DNA of 64,000 nucleotides from NCBI RefSeq assembly GCF_036662795.1, contig NZ_JBAFWZ010000003.1, positions 122,582-186,581 on the forward strand, given 5' to 3'. The number at the start of each line of letters is the position of its first letter. Position 1 is the first letter of the stretch. Origin of the DNA: Lysinibacillus_B sp036662795 (GTDB taxonomy: Bacteria; Bacillota; Bacilli; Bacillales_A; Planococcaceae). The position numbers and the translations under genes were made by a program. This document shows positions 40,816-49,311 of the stretch, one piece after another. A model generated the notes under the pieces. It saw nothing but the letters and a program-made list of their open reading frames with translations, made no database searches and had not been told where the DNA came from.

Positions 40816-41451
40816 CTAATCTTTAATAATTAACCCCATTAAGGATGAAAGCTGTATAGCTTGATTTGTTGATACTATACATCCTTTTAAATCTTCTACG
40901 GATATCGTAAGTGCATCAAAATTAGATGAGCTAATATCTATTCCTTTAAGAGATGTATCATCGAAGTTCACTTCATTTATATTACATTCTTTAAATTCAA
41001 CTTTTTTCAGTTTACAATCAAAAAAATCAGCATTTTGTAATGAAGCATCTTGAAACACAACTTTTTCAAGCTTTGAACTTCCGAAAGAGGACATGTTTAA
41101 AATCGAGTGCTCGAATTTAACATTTCCTAATGATGATTCGGAAAAATTACTTCCAAGCAATTTACTGTTAATAAATTCAACTCTATGAATTGAAGATTTA
41201 CTCAGGTTCACATTAGATAAATCGCAATTTTCAAATCGAACATCTAAAATATCAATATTGCTAAAATCCGTATTAGTGAACGTGCAATTTTTTATCACTG
41301 AACTATATAACTGTACTCTACCTACAGCTTCATTTGAAAAATCTGAGCCAGTAATTATACACATTTCATGTATAGGATCCTCTTCATAAAAAATATCATT
41401 AAAATTTCTTTCTGTTAACTCTAATGGAATTTTTGGAATATCAATTTTCAT
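40816..41451 (-). CDS. Pentapeptide-repeat protein
   Basis: The protein has 211 residues. From about residue 45 to 175 it consists of A(D/N)(L/F)XX-type units such as CTFTNTDFSNIDILDVRFEN and CDLSNVNLSKSSIHRVEFIN, forming a right-handed quadrilateral beta helix. Similar proteins (Qnr, McbG) mimic DNA to protect gyrase, but many have unknown roles; nothing specific to Qnr is visible. ATG at 41451 has AGAAGG upstream. It is separate from its neighbours by gaps and terminators. Confidence 0.88.
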   Translation of the reverse strand: MKIDIPKIPLELTERNFNDIFYEEDPIHEMCIITGSDFSNEAVGRVQLYSSVIKNCTFTNTDFSNIDILDVRFENCDLSNVNLSKSSIHRVEFINSKLLGSNFSESSLGNVKFEHSILNMSSFGSSKLEKVVFQDASLQNADFFDCKLKKVEFKECNINEVNFDDTSLKGIDISSSNFDALTISVEDLKGCIVSTNQAIQLSSLMGLIIKD

Positions 41452-41555
41452 AGCATACCTTCTTTCAATTGTTACGGTATATTCATTATATAACATTGTA
41501 ATGTGTTTCCCATTTCTTAGATCTAAGATGTGGAAAATTTACAAGAAAAATAAAA

Positions 41556-41583
41556 CCCCTTTTGATAACCAATCCAAAGGGGT
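41556..41583 (-). terminator. Terminator of the SUKH-like gene
   Basis: On the minus strand CCCCTTT pairs with AAAGGGG, followed by TTTTATTTTTC. It is 125 bases past the stop of the gene at 41708. Confidence 0.8.
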
Positions 41584-41707
41584 GAAACAGATCGACTTTC
41601 CTTAAAAGCTACAGTAGGTTTACTCGGCAACTTCTCCATTTGTTATAAGGGCAGTGAAAAGTCCCATTGAATTCGGTAGAATACTAGATTTTCTTTATCT
41701 AGCTTAG

Positions 41708-42292
41708 TTATTCTTCTTCATTTTCCAAATAAATAAAACCGCCGTCGATAAGATCCTGTAAATATTCATCAAAGCTGTTTGCAATCACTGCATATTCATC
41801 AGGGTCATGTAAATAGCGAATGATTTGACCACATACACCTTCATCAGACGGGTTAAAATCAATATAGAGTCTTGATGTCCCACCATTGTTCATACAGTCA
41901 GAAAAATGAAGATACTTCCCTGGGAGAAGTCCCTCTCGATTTATCTTAGGGTCAACAGCCTCCTCTTCCTCTTCGTACTCTAAAAGATAGGAGACGTCTT
42001 CCTCTTCTTTAGAACTTTCGAGCATCTGCCCTATAGACAATAAATAATATGGATACTCATCAACATCTGAGCCTAAAATACAAACCGCAATTCTGTTTTC
42101 TCCATATTTCCGCCAATATGTACCATCAATATTTTCAAGAAGAGAGATTAGTGATTCTGGACAGTTTGGATACTTCGCCCTTAGTGCATCAATATCTTCC
42201 TTTGTAGCACCGCACGCTGTATTTAGTTCCTCGAGCTCCTCTGAGGATAACGCTGCTCTCAAGCCATTTAAAAATCTATTTACTACATCCAT
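41708..42292 (-). CDS. SMI1/KNR4 (SUKH)-like protein
   Basis: The protein has 194 residues and is very acidic (runs of Glu/Asp in the middle and at the end). LRAKYPNCPESLISLLENID followed by GTYWRKYGENRIAVCILGSD is typical of SUKH-superfamily proteins, many of which are immunity proteins to contact-dependent or polymorphic toxins. The second half has IDFNPSDEGVCGQIIRYLHD and FDEYLQDLIDGGF, also SUKH hallmarks. No toxin gene is adjacent. The ATG at 42292 has GGAGG upstream. Confidence 0.8.
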   Translation of the reverse strand: MDVVNRFLNGLRAALSSEELEELNTACGATKEDIDALRAKYPNCPESLISLLENIDGTYWRKYGENRIAVCILGSDVDEYPYYLLSIGQMLESSKEEEDVSYLLEYEEEEEAVDPKINREGLLPGKYLHFSDCMNNGGTSRLYIDFNPSDEGVCGQIIRYLHDPDEYAVIANSFDEYLQDLIDGGFIYLENEEE

Positions 42293-42350
42293 TAATTCGT
42301 CCTCCAATTATTAATTTAGCAATATCTTTGTAATAACGAGCAAAATACAA

Positions 42351-42785
42351 TTATTTATAATGCTCTAATTCTTCTGCTGGATATGCATTTGTCCAATGGT
42401 ATGGCTGCATTTCATTTAAGGTTACAAACTTTAACGATTTATCTGGAGTAGTGACACCAACTTTTACATCTACACCCCAAAAACGCAATCTTTCTTGACA
42501 TACACCGCAAGGAGAAAGCACCTTAAATGGACTATTTTCATCATCTCTGACAACACATAAACAGTGAGTGACGCGCACATTGAATTTATGTGCCTCACAC
42601 ACTGCCCCTACCTCAATACATAAATCTACACTCGAATTGGCTGTTTCTATAGAAACACTAGTAAAATATTGATCATCTTCTGAACGGATTATTGCCACGC
42701 CACCCCAGCCCTTTGGATACCTTTTAGGAATAAATTCAATGGCTCTGCGATACATTTCCTGTTCTATCATTGTTTCTTGCTCCAT
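42351..42785 (-). CDS. Cytidine/blasticidin-S deaminase-like protein
   Basis: The protein has 144 residues. The zinc site is complete: Cys and Glu in SSVDLCIEVGAVCEAHK (CxE) and PCGVCQERLRFWG (PCxxC). The size and SVSIETANSSVDL context fit the tetrameric cytidine-deaminase family, nearer to blasticidin-S deaminase-like members than to Cdd. The nucleoside substrate is uncertain. It lies 59 bases downstream of no close partner and 58 bases before the SUKH-like gene on the same strand. A GGGGAG site precedes the ATG. Confidence 0.85.
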   Translation of the reverse strand: MEQETMIEQEMYRRAIEFIPKRYPKGWGGVAIIRSEDDQYFTSVSIETANSSVDLCIEVGAVCEAHKFNVRVTHCLCVVRDDENSPFKVLSPCGVCQERLRFWGVDVKVGVTTPDKSLKFVTLNEMQPYHWTNAYPAEELEHYK

Positions 42786-42838
42786 ATTTTCTCTCCCCTT
42801 ATTGAGTTCTACCGGTTAGAATTCACTTACAAGCACCT

Positions 42839-43345
42839 TTACCCTTCTACATTTTCATTTCGTTTCTTATTATCAAGAATATCCCACAAATAAAAGGCCA
42901 AGGCGAACAATATTGAAAAGCTAATAAACATGAGGAATGTATTGAAATTAAAATATTGGTTGTTCACATGAATAGTCAGTCCTGTTGTAATGTCTTGTAA
43001 ATATTGATTACTTACTTGTCCATTCTTTTCAATTAATGCATCTTTAATAATATCCCGATATTTTGCCAGGGAGATTCTCTGATAAATAAAAGCAATAGCC
43101 AGATGAACGAGAGTCAAAATTATCCCAGCGATTGAAAAGCGTTGACCTATTGAATGCACTCGGAAAATTCTTCCCCATAATAAAACCATTAGAATAAATA
43201 GTGGGAGTAATGGGGCAACTAATAGCAATGCTGGATTCCCGTTACCTGAAGTAGTGCCTGGGCTCACGGTCATTCCGTTAATGCCATAGAACAATAACAG
43301 TACGACTAAACTTGTGATAAAGAGTGTTAGCTTTGCAACTTTCAA
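42839..43345 (-). CDS. Four-helix membrane protein, unknown
   Basis: The protein has 168 residues with four hydrophobic helices (TLFITSLVVLLLFYGI; LLLVAPLLPLFILMVLLWGR; IAGIILTLVHLAIAFIYQ; FLMFISFSILFALAFYLWDI) and an external loop between helices 3 and 4. No family is recognised. I start at the TTG at 43345, which has GAAAGGGG 8 bases upstream; the hydrophobic upstream extension has no ribosome site. Monocistronic in an accessory-type region. Confidence 0.6.
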   Translation of the reverse strand: MKVAKLTLFITSLVVLLLFYGINGMTVSPGTTSGNGNPALLLVAPLLPLFILMVLLWGRIFRVHSIGQRFSIAGIILTLVHLAIAFIYQRISLAKYRDIIKDALIEKNGQVSNQYLQDITTGLTIHVNNQYFNFNTFLMFISFSILFALAFYLWDILDNKKRNENVEG

Positions 43346-43494
43346 ATTCCTATCCCCTTTCAAATAGCTTTTTATAAAAGTAAATAAAAAAAATACTATA
43401 AACAATAAAAGCCCATAAAGTTTGATTAATTAAATGATCCTTATTCAACTAAAACCTATATTAGTGTAATTATTTATCATTAGTTTAAGAATTG

Positions 43495-44058
43495 TTATTT
43501 CTGAAACTCTGTATTTAATAAACCATATACCCACATATCTTTACATTTTCCAGTAACACTGTGGCATTCAAACTGTCTTAAATAACCTTCTTCTTTGAAG
43601 TTGAATTTTTTTAATATCTCCTTTGAAGCAACATTTTCATCACTTACAAAGGCTTGGATTCTTACTAAACCTAACTGATTAAATCCTAATAGCAAAATTT
43701 CACGTATTGCTTCAGACATGATTCCACGACGCCAGTAGTTTTCTGATAACTCATAGCCAACTTCGGCCCGTTTACCTTCAAATTCACTTAAAAAGATCGT
43801 ACCAATAACTTCATCTGTTACTTTATCAGCTATTGCAAAACGAATAATCCACCCATCATCATAGCCTTTGTTCCATAAGTTGATTATTTCATAACTTCGT
43901 TCAAGCGTTTCTGGTCCATTCCAATCAAGATCACGGTATACATTTTCATTTGAATAATATTTCTCTAAAGCTGGTGCATCTTCTAATCTTAATCTTCTTA
44001 ATCGTATTTTTTCAGTCTCTAGTACTGGGAATTCTTTTAATATTTTTGTGAAATCCAA
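43495..44058 (-). CDS. RimJ/RimL-type GNAT acetyltransferase
   Basis: The protein has 187 residues. EKIRLRRLRLEDAPALEKYY, the catalytic-core strand IGTIFLSEFEGKRAEVGYEL, the acetyl-CoA loop YWRRGIMSEAIREIL and the terminal SKEILKKFNFKEEGYLRQ define an Acetyltransf_3 enzyme of the protein/amine acetylating kind. The substrate is unknown. The start is TTG at 44058 with AAGGGGG 8 bases upstream. Monocistronic. Confidence 0.9.
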   Translation of the reverse strand: MDFTKILKEFPVLETEKIRLRRLRLEDAPALEKYYSNENVYRDLDWNGPETLERSYEIINLWNKGYDDGWIIRFAIADKVTDEVIGTIFLSEFEGKRAEVGYELSENYWRRGIMSEAIREILLLGFNQLGLVRIQAFVSDENVASKEILKKFNFKEEGYLRQFECHSVTGKCKDMWVYGLLNTEFQK

Positions 44059-44117
44059 TTTTATTCCCCCTTGAATAAAAAGCTTAATTCATCTTTAATC
44101 TACCAAAAGTTCTTCAA

Positions 44118-44222
44118 CTAACCTATTTCGTCAATAGTAGAATCTCCACCTTTTTCTACATAACACCCGAATAATAGTGCGATGATAAAGCGAAACAATA
44201 GCACATGTTTCAAATGGCTCAC
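44118..44222 (-). pseudogene. Short lipoprotein-signal ORF, copy A (probable remnant)
   Basis: A GTG-started 34-codon frame reads VSHLKHVLLFRFIIALLFGC, then YVEKGGDSTIDEIG and stop. It is a full lipoprotein signal peptide with lipobox LFGC but only 14 residues of mature protein and no ribosome site. A diverged copy is at 48560-48650 with the same SHLK and LLFGC landmarks. The following genuine lipoprotein at 44343 also begins with MSHL. Probably a duplicated and truncated lipoprotein gene start. Confidence 0.45.
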
Positions 44223-44279
44223 ATCAGTATTTCTATGTTTCTGTATTACAGAATAATAAAGAATATATATCCTCAAAAA

Positions 44280-44325
44280 TACATCCGTTCACTTATTTTT
44301 ATTATAAGCAAACGGATGTAAAATA
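44280..44325 (-). terminator. Terminator of the DUF4362/DUF3221 lipoprotein gene
   Basis: TACATCCGTT (44280-44289) pairs perfectly with AACGGATGTA (44311-44320), with an inner GCTTAT/ATAAGT extension, and is followed on the minus strand by TTTTTG. It begins 18 bases past the stop. Confidence 0.9.
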
Positions 44326-44342
44326 CCAAAATATACTATTTT

Positions 44343-45392
44343 TTAGTGTACTTCTATTTTCTTAATTCCCTTCACTTTTGCTCTACCTGGTTTGGAACCA
44401 ACTATGCTTCCATCTATAGTGGCTAGAATTTTATCACCTGGCTTGAATACTTTTGTATCAACACCCTCTAAAAGAGTAAAGTGATAATAATTGTCCTCAA
44501 AATTCATACTCTGTAATTCATCTTTCATCCATTCGTAATCTAACATCGTCAGGTCTTCTCCGATCAGCATTTCGTTGTTCTTAATTTCTAACACATAGCC
44601 TTGAACGGTGATTTCTCGTTGTACCTTTTGTTTCTTAGCAGATTGTTCGATGATGTAGTTTGCAATATTAGTAAATTTCACGCCATCCGAACTTTGATCA
44701 CAAGCATTCCATTTAAATTCACGCTGACCACCATTAATGTGTACTTTTAGATAATAATTCGTAGCATCTTCTCCATCACACTTCGTAGATAAATCTTTTG
44801 GGGCTAGGTAATTTGCAAACACTAGTCTTTTATACACCTCTTGCTTGACTTCCGGTGTTATTTTCAAGTCACCTACTGTTTGTGTTCCATTGTCATTTTT
44901 CACTGTGTTTGTTAGGGTATCAATTTCGTTCTCCTGATTTGATCCATATTTCAATTCGAACTCAAAAAGATCTTGCTGGCTCACGTTGTAATCAATGCTC
45001 AAAATTTCTTGCATTCCGTAGTAATCATCCTCACAATCAACCGCTATATATGCCGTATTGGTAGGGTTCACTTCCTGGATCAGATTGCCACATTTAATTA
45101 TTGTAATTTCTCCACTCCCAAACTTGTCGCGAGTGGTGTCATATGTCACTTCAAAAGATTTTCCGTCATAACTTAAATCTGTTATGATTGGATCTCCTTC
45201 AATTGTATAGTGCACAATGCGCAAATCAGAAGGAACCCCGTTTTGGACGTTATCATAAAAATGAACCATTTTTTCCAAACCTTCAATACTTCCGTGACTA
45301 TTTAGAACATCGACGTCTCCCACTCCCTTTTCACATGCAGAAAGAACGACAATAAGGAGTGAAAGGAAAATAAGGTGTGACATTCTTTTCAT
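44343..45392 (-). CDS. DUF4362 + DUF3221 lipoprotein
   Basis: The protein has 349 residues. The signal peptide ends LIVVLSACEKG (lipobox LSAC). The first domain (about 28-135; NSHGSIEGLEKMVHFYDNVQ, then YDGKSFEVTYDTTRDKFG) fits DUF4362. The C-terminal part (about 260-349; VQGYVLEIKNNEMLIGEDL, FKPGDKILATIDGSIVGSKP) fits the YobA-like DUF3221 barrel. A middle region with two Cys (CDGEDATNYY, WNACDQSS) is unassigned. It should be anchored outside the membrane; the role is unknown. GGAGG lies upstream, and it has its own terminator. Confidence 0.85.
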   Translation of the reverse strand: MKRMSHLIFLSLLIVVLSACEKGVGDVDVLNSHGSIEGLEKMVHFYDNVQNGVPSDLRIVHYTIEGDPIITDLSYDGKSFEVTYDTTRDKFGSGEITIIKCGNLIQEVNPTNTAYIAVDCEDDYYGMQEILSIDYNVSQQDLFEFELKYGSNQENEIDTLTNTVKNDNGTQTVGDLKITPEVKQEVYKRLVFANYLAPKDLSTKCDGEDATNYYLKVHINGGQREFKWNACDQSSDGVKFTNIANYIIEQSAKKQKVQREITVQGYVLEIKNNEMLIGEDLTMLDYEWMKDELQSMNFEDNYYHFTLLEGVDTKVFKPGDKILATIDGSIVGSKPGRAKVKGIKKIEVH

Positions 45393-45560
45393 GGGATTTG
45401 TACCTCCATTCTGATACCTTACATAGAGAAAGCAAGTGTTTCCCTACGAATAAATACCCTTTATTAAATAGACGTACCAAATAGGAATATGTAACATTTA
45501 CAATAGAAACCTTACGAGATTTTGTCACATTTTTTTAATCTTTCTTCTTACTTTATCTTA

Positions 45561-45590
45561 TTGAAAAAGTTTTTTGGGTAATGCTATATT
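45561..45590 (+). promoter_or_regulatory. Promoter of the cold-shock gene with long leader
   Basis: TTGAAA (45561-45566) and TATATT (45585-45590) are 18 bases apart, with the extended -10 TGC before TATATT. The start would be near 45597, leaving a 5' UTR of about 110 bases, the long leader typical of csp mRNAs. The rest of the 45393-45560 gap shows nothing recognisable. Confidence 0.6.
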
Positions 45591-45707
45591 AAAGAAAAGT
45601 TATTTTTGACTTTTACTAAGTTGCAAATCTGTATCTGTGATTTTCTTCTTATGTAATTGAACAAGAATAGTAATAAAAAGCGGATTACGCAACGGAGGTT
45701 TTTTCTC

Positions 45708-45908
45708 ATGGAAAAAGGTACAGTAAAATGGTTTAACTCAGATAAAGGTTTTGGATTTATCGAACGTGAAGATGGCGAAGATGTATTCGTACATTTCTCA
45801 GCGATCCAAGGCGAAGGATTCAAATCTTTAGAAGAGGGTCAACCAGTAACGTTTGACGTTGAAGCAGGACAACGCGGTCCTCAAGCAACTAACGTTCAAA
45901 AAGGATAA
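45708..45908 (+). CDS. Cold-shock protein (CspA/CspB family)
   Basis: The protein has 66 residues, the standard single-domain length. RNP1 is KGFGFI and RNP2 is DVFVHF, within MEKGTVKWFNSDKGFGF. It is an OB-fold RNA chaperone that melts mRNA structure. ATG at 45708 follows ACGGAGG; the open frame upstream is only leader sequence. Codon use is strongly biased, which suggests high expression. A hairpin terminator follows. Confidence 0.96.
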   Translation: MEKGTVKWFNSDKGFGFIEREDGEDVFVHFSAIQGEGFKSLEEGQPVTFDVEAGQRGPQATNVQKG

Positions 45909-45922
45909 GTAACTTTTCCTGG

Positions 45923-45968
45923 AAAGAGGATGTAATTCTGTAATTTACAGAGTTGCATCCTTTTCTCT
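45923..45968 (+). terminator. Terminator of the cold-shock gene
   Basis: AAGAGGATG and CATCCTTTT pair, with an inner CTGTAA/TTACAG stem, followed by CTCTTTCTC. It begins about 15 bases after the stop. Confidence 0.75.
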
Positions 45969-46021
45969 TTCTCGAAAAAATTTCAAAAAAACTCGTTATG
46001 AATTACCCAAGCCCATCTCTT

Positions 46022-46942
46022 TTATTTAACATCCTGAAGGACAGCCCCCTGCCCCCTAAGCAGCTTCCGTAATGTTTCGAAATTGACTAAAATCGTTCCT
46101 ATAATAATTGTCAAAGTACCTATGCCTGTTAGCCAAGAAATATATTCATGATAGAAGATAACACCTAGTACAACGGCAATTATTGGTGATATATACAGCC
46201 ATGTAGAAGGGAAAATAGGATTTGTCCGTGAGACAAGCCAATAATAAATGCTCTGGCCGATCATTGAACCAAAAATAGTTAAATAAAGAAGAGAGCCAAT
46301 GGAAGCTGGGCTTAAAAGATAATCAAGCTGAATGCTCTCGGTAAAAAATGATAAAATGATTAATAAAATCCCACCATGCATCAGTTGCGCTGCATTTAAA
46401 GCAATTGGTGATGTCGTTTCAAATTTTTGGATAACATGCTTCGTATAAATCGTTCCACATGCGTAAAAAAATTCACCAACTATAATGGCGAAACAACCGA
46501 TTATCCAGAAGGGACTAATCTCAATTGAAAAACTAGGTAAGATCAAGAACGTGACGCCAATGACTCCAACGATACAACCAATGAATGATAACCAATTTCC
46601 TTTTTGCTTTAATAATAGTGTCTGAATAACGATAATCATCATTGGGCCTGTAGCAGATAAGACAGCTGCAATCCCTGATGCCACATACTGTTCTGCCCAA
46701 TATAATGCAGCAAACGTCCCAAAGGTTAAACCTACCCCTGTAAAAAACATTTCTTTCCGAAACAATAACCGTATTGTCGTTTTTTCTCTCCAAACCATAA
46801 AGCTAAATAGCAGCAAACCAGCAATGAAAAAACGAAGACCAGCTGATAAAAATGGAGGCACTCCTGCATCAACACCAATTTTAATCGCTAAAAATGTCGT
46901 TCCAAAAATCAAACACATAAAGAAATAATTAATAATAATCAT
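46022..46942 (-). CDS. EamA/DMT-family transporter
   Basis: The protein has 306 residues with ten helices in two EamA halves (first: NYFFMCLIFGTTFLAIKIGV; second begins IGCFAIIVGEFFYACGTIYT). The family exports metabolites, amino acids or purines. It is divergent from a MocR regulator at 47056 and is its probable target. The GAGGAG site precedes the ATG. The basic C-terminal tail ends near ETLRKLLRGQG. Confidence 0.92.
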   Translation of the reverse strand: MIIINYFFMCLIFGTTFLAIKIGVDAGVPPFLSAGLRFFIAGLLLFSFMVWREKTTIRLLFRKEMFFTGVGLTFGTFAALYWAEQYVASGIAAVLSATGPMMIIVIQTLLLKQKGNWLSFIGCIVGVIGVTFLILPSFSIEISPFWIIGCFAIIVGEFFYACGTIYTKHVIQKFETTSPIALNAAQLMHGGILLIILSFFTESIQLDYLLSPASIGSLLYLTIFGSMIGQSIYYWLVSRTNPIFPSTWLYISPIIAVVLGVIFYHEYISWLTGIGTLTIIIGTILVNFETLRKLLRGQGAVLQDVK

Positions 46943-46982
46943 ATAAAACTCCTCCTCTTTTTCTATCTTAAAAGAGAGGTGG

Positions 46983-47012
46983 TAGAACAGATTGAAAAAG
47001 ATAGAACAGATT
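46983..47012. promoter_or_regulatory. TAGAACAGATT direct repeats, candidate MocR operator
   Basis: TAGAACAGATT occurs at 46983-46993 and 47002-47012, 19 bp apart, in the 113-bp gap between EamA and MocR genes. TACAAT (47027-47032) downstream could be the regulator's -10. Direct repeats of this length are a common MocR binding layout. Confidence 0.6.
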
Positions 47013-47055
47013 AGATTTGGGCGTGGTACAATCGTTTTGAATAGGAGGAATCGAT

Positions 47056-48489
47056 GTGAGCAAAGCGATTCAAAAGGGAGATTATCTTTTTAAGAAAGTA
47101 TATGATTATGTACTGCACAGAATAGAACGTAAAGAATGGAAAGAACACGAAAAGATTCCCTCCATCCGACAATTAGCAGCTGAAATGAATGTTCATCGAT
47201 TAACTGTATTAAAGGCTTATAAATTACTGAAACAGCATGACAAAGTTTATGTAAAAGATAAAGCAGGCTATTTTGTCCAATCAAATGTGATAAATAATCT
47301 TGAATATCTAGATTTGGATAATCCAATTGTTTCTTCATACGTACAAAAAAATCATTTATCTGAAATCTATCAATCACCTGTTTCCTATCAGTTTTCTCAG
47401 GCGTTAATTGATCCTAATCTTTTGCCTAATCATTATTTTTCAGATTACGTGAAGAACGTGTTTGACCTTTATCCAAAAGTACTTGCAACTTACTCTACTG
47501 TGCAAGGTGATTTAGAGCTACGTGAAAGCCTCACCAAGTTTTTTATAAACGAGTATAAAACGCATCTAAATGCAGATGATCTGTTAATCACTTCTGGCTC
47601 ACAGCAAGCGATTCACTTAATCGCTCAAACTTTTATTAAGCCCAGAGACGTCGTTTTATTTGAACGTCCAAGCTATAGTGCTGCGATTGATATTTTTAGA
47701 GCCCAAGGAGCACAGATTGTAACGGTTGATATCCATCCAGACGGGTATGATTTAGAGCAGGTTGAATTATATTTTAAACAATATAAACCACGCCTATTTT
47801 ATCTCAACCCAACATTCCATAACCCGACTGGTTATACTATTCCAGTCGAGCAGCGCAAAAAATTAGTAGAATTAGCTGAACAATATCGATGTCTATTAAT
47901 TGAGGACGATGCCTATCACGATATATATTTTGATCATGCCCCGCCACCACCCATTTACACATTCGATACTGCTGGGACGGTCATTTATATCCGAAGCTTT
48001 TGCAAATATATCTCACCTGGTTTGAGAATTGCGGCTGTTATTTGTCAATCATCCTTAATGAATTCACTACTAACTGTAAAATCATTAGCTGATAATGGCT
48101 CACCTCTTCTCAACCAAAAAATCTTTCTCCATTACTTTTCATCACTACGATTGCAGCAGCACTTGGAGAAAATCCGGATCGCCCTACAGATTCGAAAGGA
48201 AATCATGGAGGAAGAGCTAGCAGTAACAGGTTGGCAATGGACCAGTCCAAATGGTGGTCTTAATTTATGGGTACAGCTTCCTGATGAAATTCGACCTGAA
48301 TTATTATTAGCCAAATGCATCGAGCAATCTATATCCTTTGTGCCAGGTCAAGTTTGTGATCCATTAAAAAAGTCATCCTCTTGGATACGTTTAAGTTATT
48401 CCTATGTAAATGAAAAACAAATAAGTGATGGGTTAAAAAGGTTTGTTGCAGTAGCACAATCTCTAATTGAGGGGAGGGGCTTGGATTAA
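47056..48489 (+). CDS. MocR-family regulator (GntR HTH + aminotransferase fold)
   Basis: The protein has 477 residues. The GntR helix-turn-helix is about 15-80 (IPSIRQLAAEMNVHRLTVLK). The aminotransferase-like domain has FHNPTGYTIPVEQRK, EDDAYHDIYF and the PLP lysine in RSFCKYISPGLRIAAVI, where the usual SFSK is SFCK. It starts at GTG 47056 behind AGGAGGAATCG. The divergent EamA exporter is the probable target, as with other exporter/MocR pairs in Bacillales. Confidence 0.9.
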   Translation: MSKAIQKGDYLFKKVYDYVLHRIERKEWKEHEKIPSIRQLAAEMNVHRLTVLKAYKLLKQHDKVYVKDKAGYFVQSNVINNLEYLDLDNPIVSSYVQKNHLSEIYQSPVSYQFSQALIDPNLLPNHYFSDYVKNVFDLYPKVLATYSTVQGDLELRESLTKFFINEYKTHLNADDLLITSGSQQAIHLIAQTFIKPRDVVLFERPSYSAAIDIFRAQGAQIVTVDIHPDGYDLEQVELYFKQYKPRLFYLNPTFHNPTGYTIPVEQRKKLVELAEQYRCLLIEDDAYHDIYFDHAPPPPIYTFDTAGTVIYIRSFCKYISPGLRIAAVICQSSLMNSLLTVKSLADNGSPLLNQKIFLHYFSSLRLQQHLEKIRIALQIRKEIMEEELAVTGWQWTSPNGGLNLWVQLPDEIRPELLLAKCIEQSISFVPGQVCDPLKKSSSWIRLSYSYVNEKQISDGLKRFVAVAQSLIEGRGLD

Positions 48490-48559
48490 ATGTTTGCAAA
48501 GCTACATCCGGGCCTTCCTTCCCGTATCACTCTGCGAAAGTTGAGCATTTCCCTTTAAA

Positions 48560-48650
48560 TAACTCTTCATCTGAAGTAGTAGCATCTACACCCGAATAAT
48601 AAGATGTTCATAGAGAGACCTAACAGCGCATTTTTCAAATGGCTTACCTC
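48560..48650 (-). pseudogene. Short lipoprotein-signal remnant, copy B
   Basis: On the minus strand the frame VSHLKNALLGLSMNILLFGC runs into a different frame reading VDATTSDEELFKGKCST, as expected for a lipoprotein N-terminus with a one-base frameshift at the lipobox. The nucleotide sequence is alignable with copy A at 44118-44222 (TTTCAAATGGCT and CACCCGAATAATA are shared). There is no start codon at the matching position (GTA) and no ribosome site. Non-functional. The remaining 48490-48738 gap shows nothing else. Confidence 0.45.
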
Positions 48651-48738
48651 ACAAAGAATACATAGCCTAAAAAATACATGATACTTCCTTTTATCATTCT
48701 TAAATATACAGTCTCCTCCATCTTCAGAAATCAAACCA

Positions 48739-49185
48739 TTACAAGCTTTTCTTGAGAATAACCATATGTTTTAGTTGTTTTCCATTTTCAATAATAGGAT
48801 GGTCATAATGATCAATGAAAAAGTTATCAATTTGGTGAGAGATAACAAAACCACAAGATTCATAGAAAGGAATTGTCAATGGACTATCACCAGTACCTAC
48901 ATACATAGTATGTCCCTTATGCTGATAATGCTGCAATATATATTGGATCATCTTTTTGCCATAGCCTTTACCTTGATATAAAGGGTCAGTAGCAATGTTT
49001 TTGATTTCAAAGTTGCCACCACCTTCATCGGTTACGACACAGACCACTTTAACACCAGCATCATCTAAAACATACATATCCCCTCTAAGTAAATATTTAT
49101 CAATCATATTTTCTTGTTCATCAGCCAGTAACAACAATTTTAGAAACTGTTTTTTGTTATCCAGAATTTGATTTATTTGAACCAT
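48739..49185 (-). CDS. GNAT acetyltransferase
   Basis: The protein has 148 residues. The acetyl-CoA loop is YQGKGYGKKMIQYILQHY (about residue 70), and the motif B segment PLTIPFYESCGFVISHQIDN is followed by FFIDHYDHPI. The pattern resembles YvbK-type GNATs of Bacillales. The substrate is unknown. The ATG at 49185 follows AGGAGG, and ten upstream codons are unsupported. Monocistronic. Confidence 0.88.
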   Translation of the reverse strand: MVQINQILDNKKQFLKLLLLADEQENMIDKYLLRGDMYVLDDAGVKVVCVVTDEGGGNFEIKNIATDPLYQGKGYGKKMIQYILQHYQHKGHTMYVGTGDSPLTIPFYESCGFVISHQIDNFFIDHYDHPIIENGKQLKHMVILKKSL

Positions 49186-49251
49186 ATATACCTCCTGACA
49201 AACTCTTTTATACATACAATCGAGCTTAATTGCTTAAATATGCTCATATTA

Positions 49252-49292
49252 AAAACCATGGAATCATCTGGTCTTAGATGCTCCATGGTTTT
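49252..49292 (-). terminator. Terminator of the RidA gene
   Basis: AAAACCATGGA (49252-49262) pairs perfectly with TCCATGGTTTT (49282-49292). It lies 20 bases past the ridA-type stop on the minus strand. Confidence 0.85.
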
Positions 49293-49311
49293 GATGAAGT
49301 GTGTTTGAACT

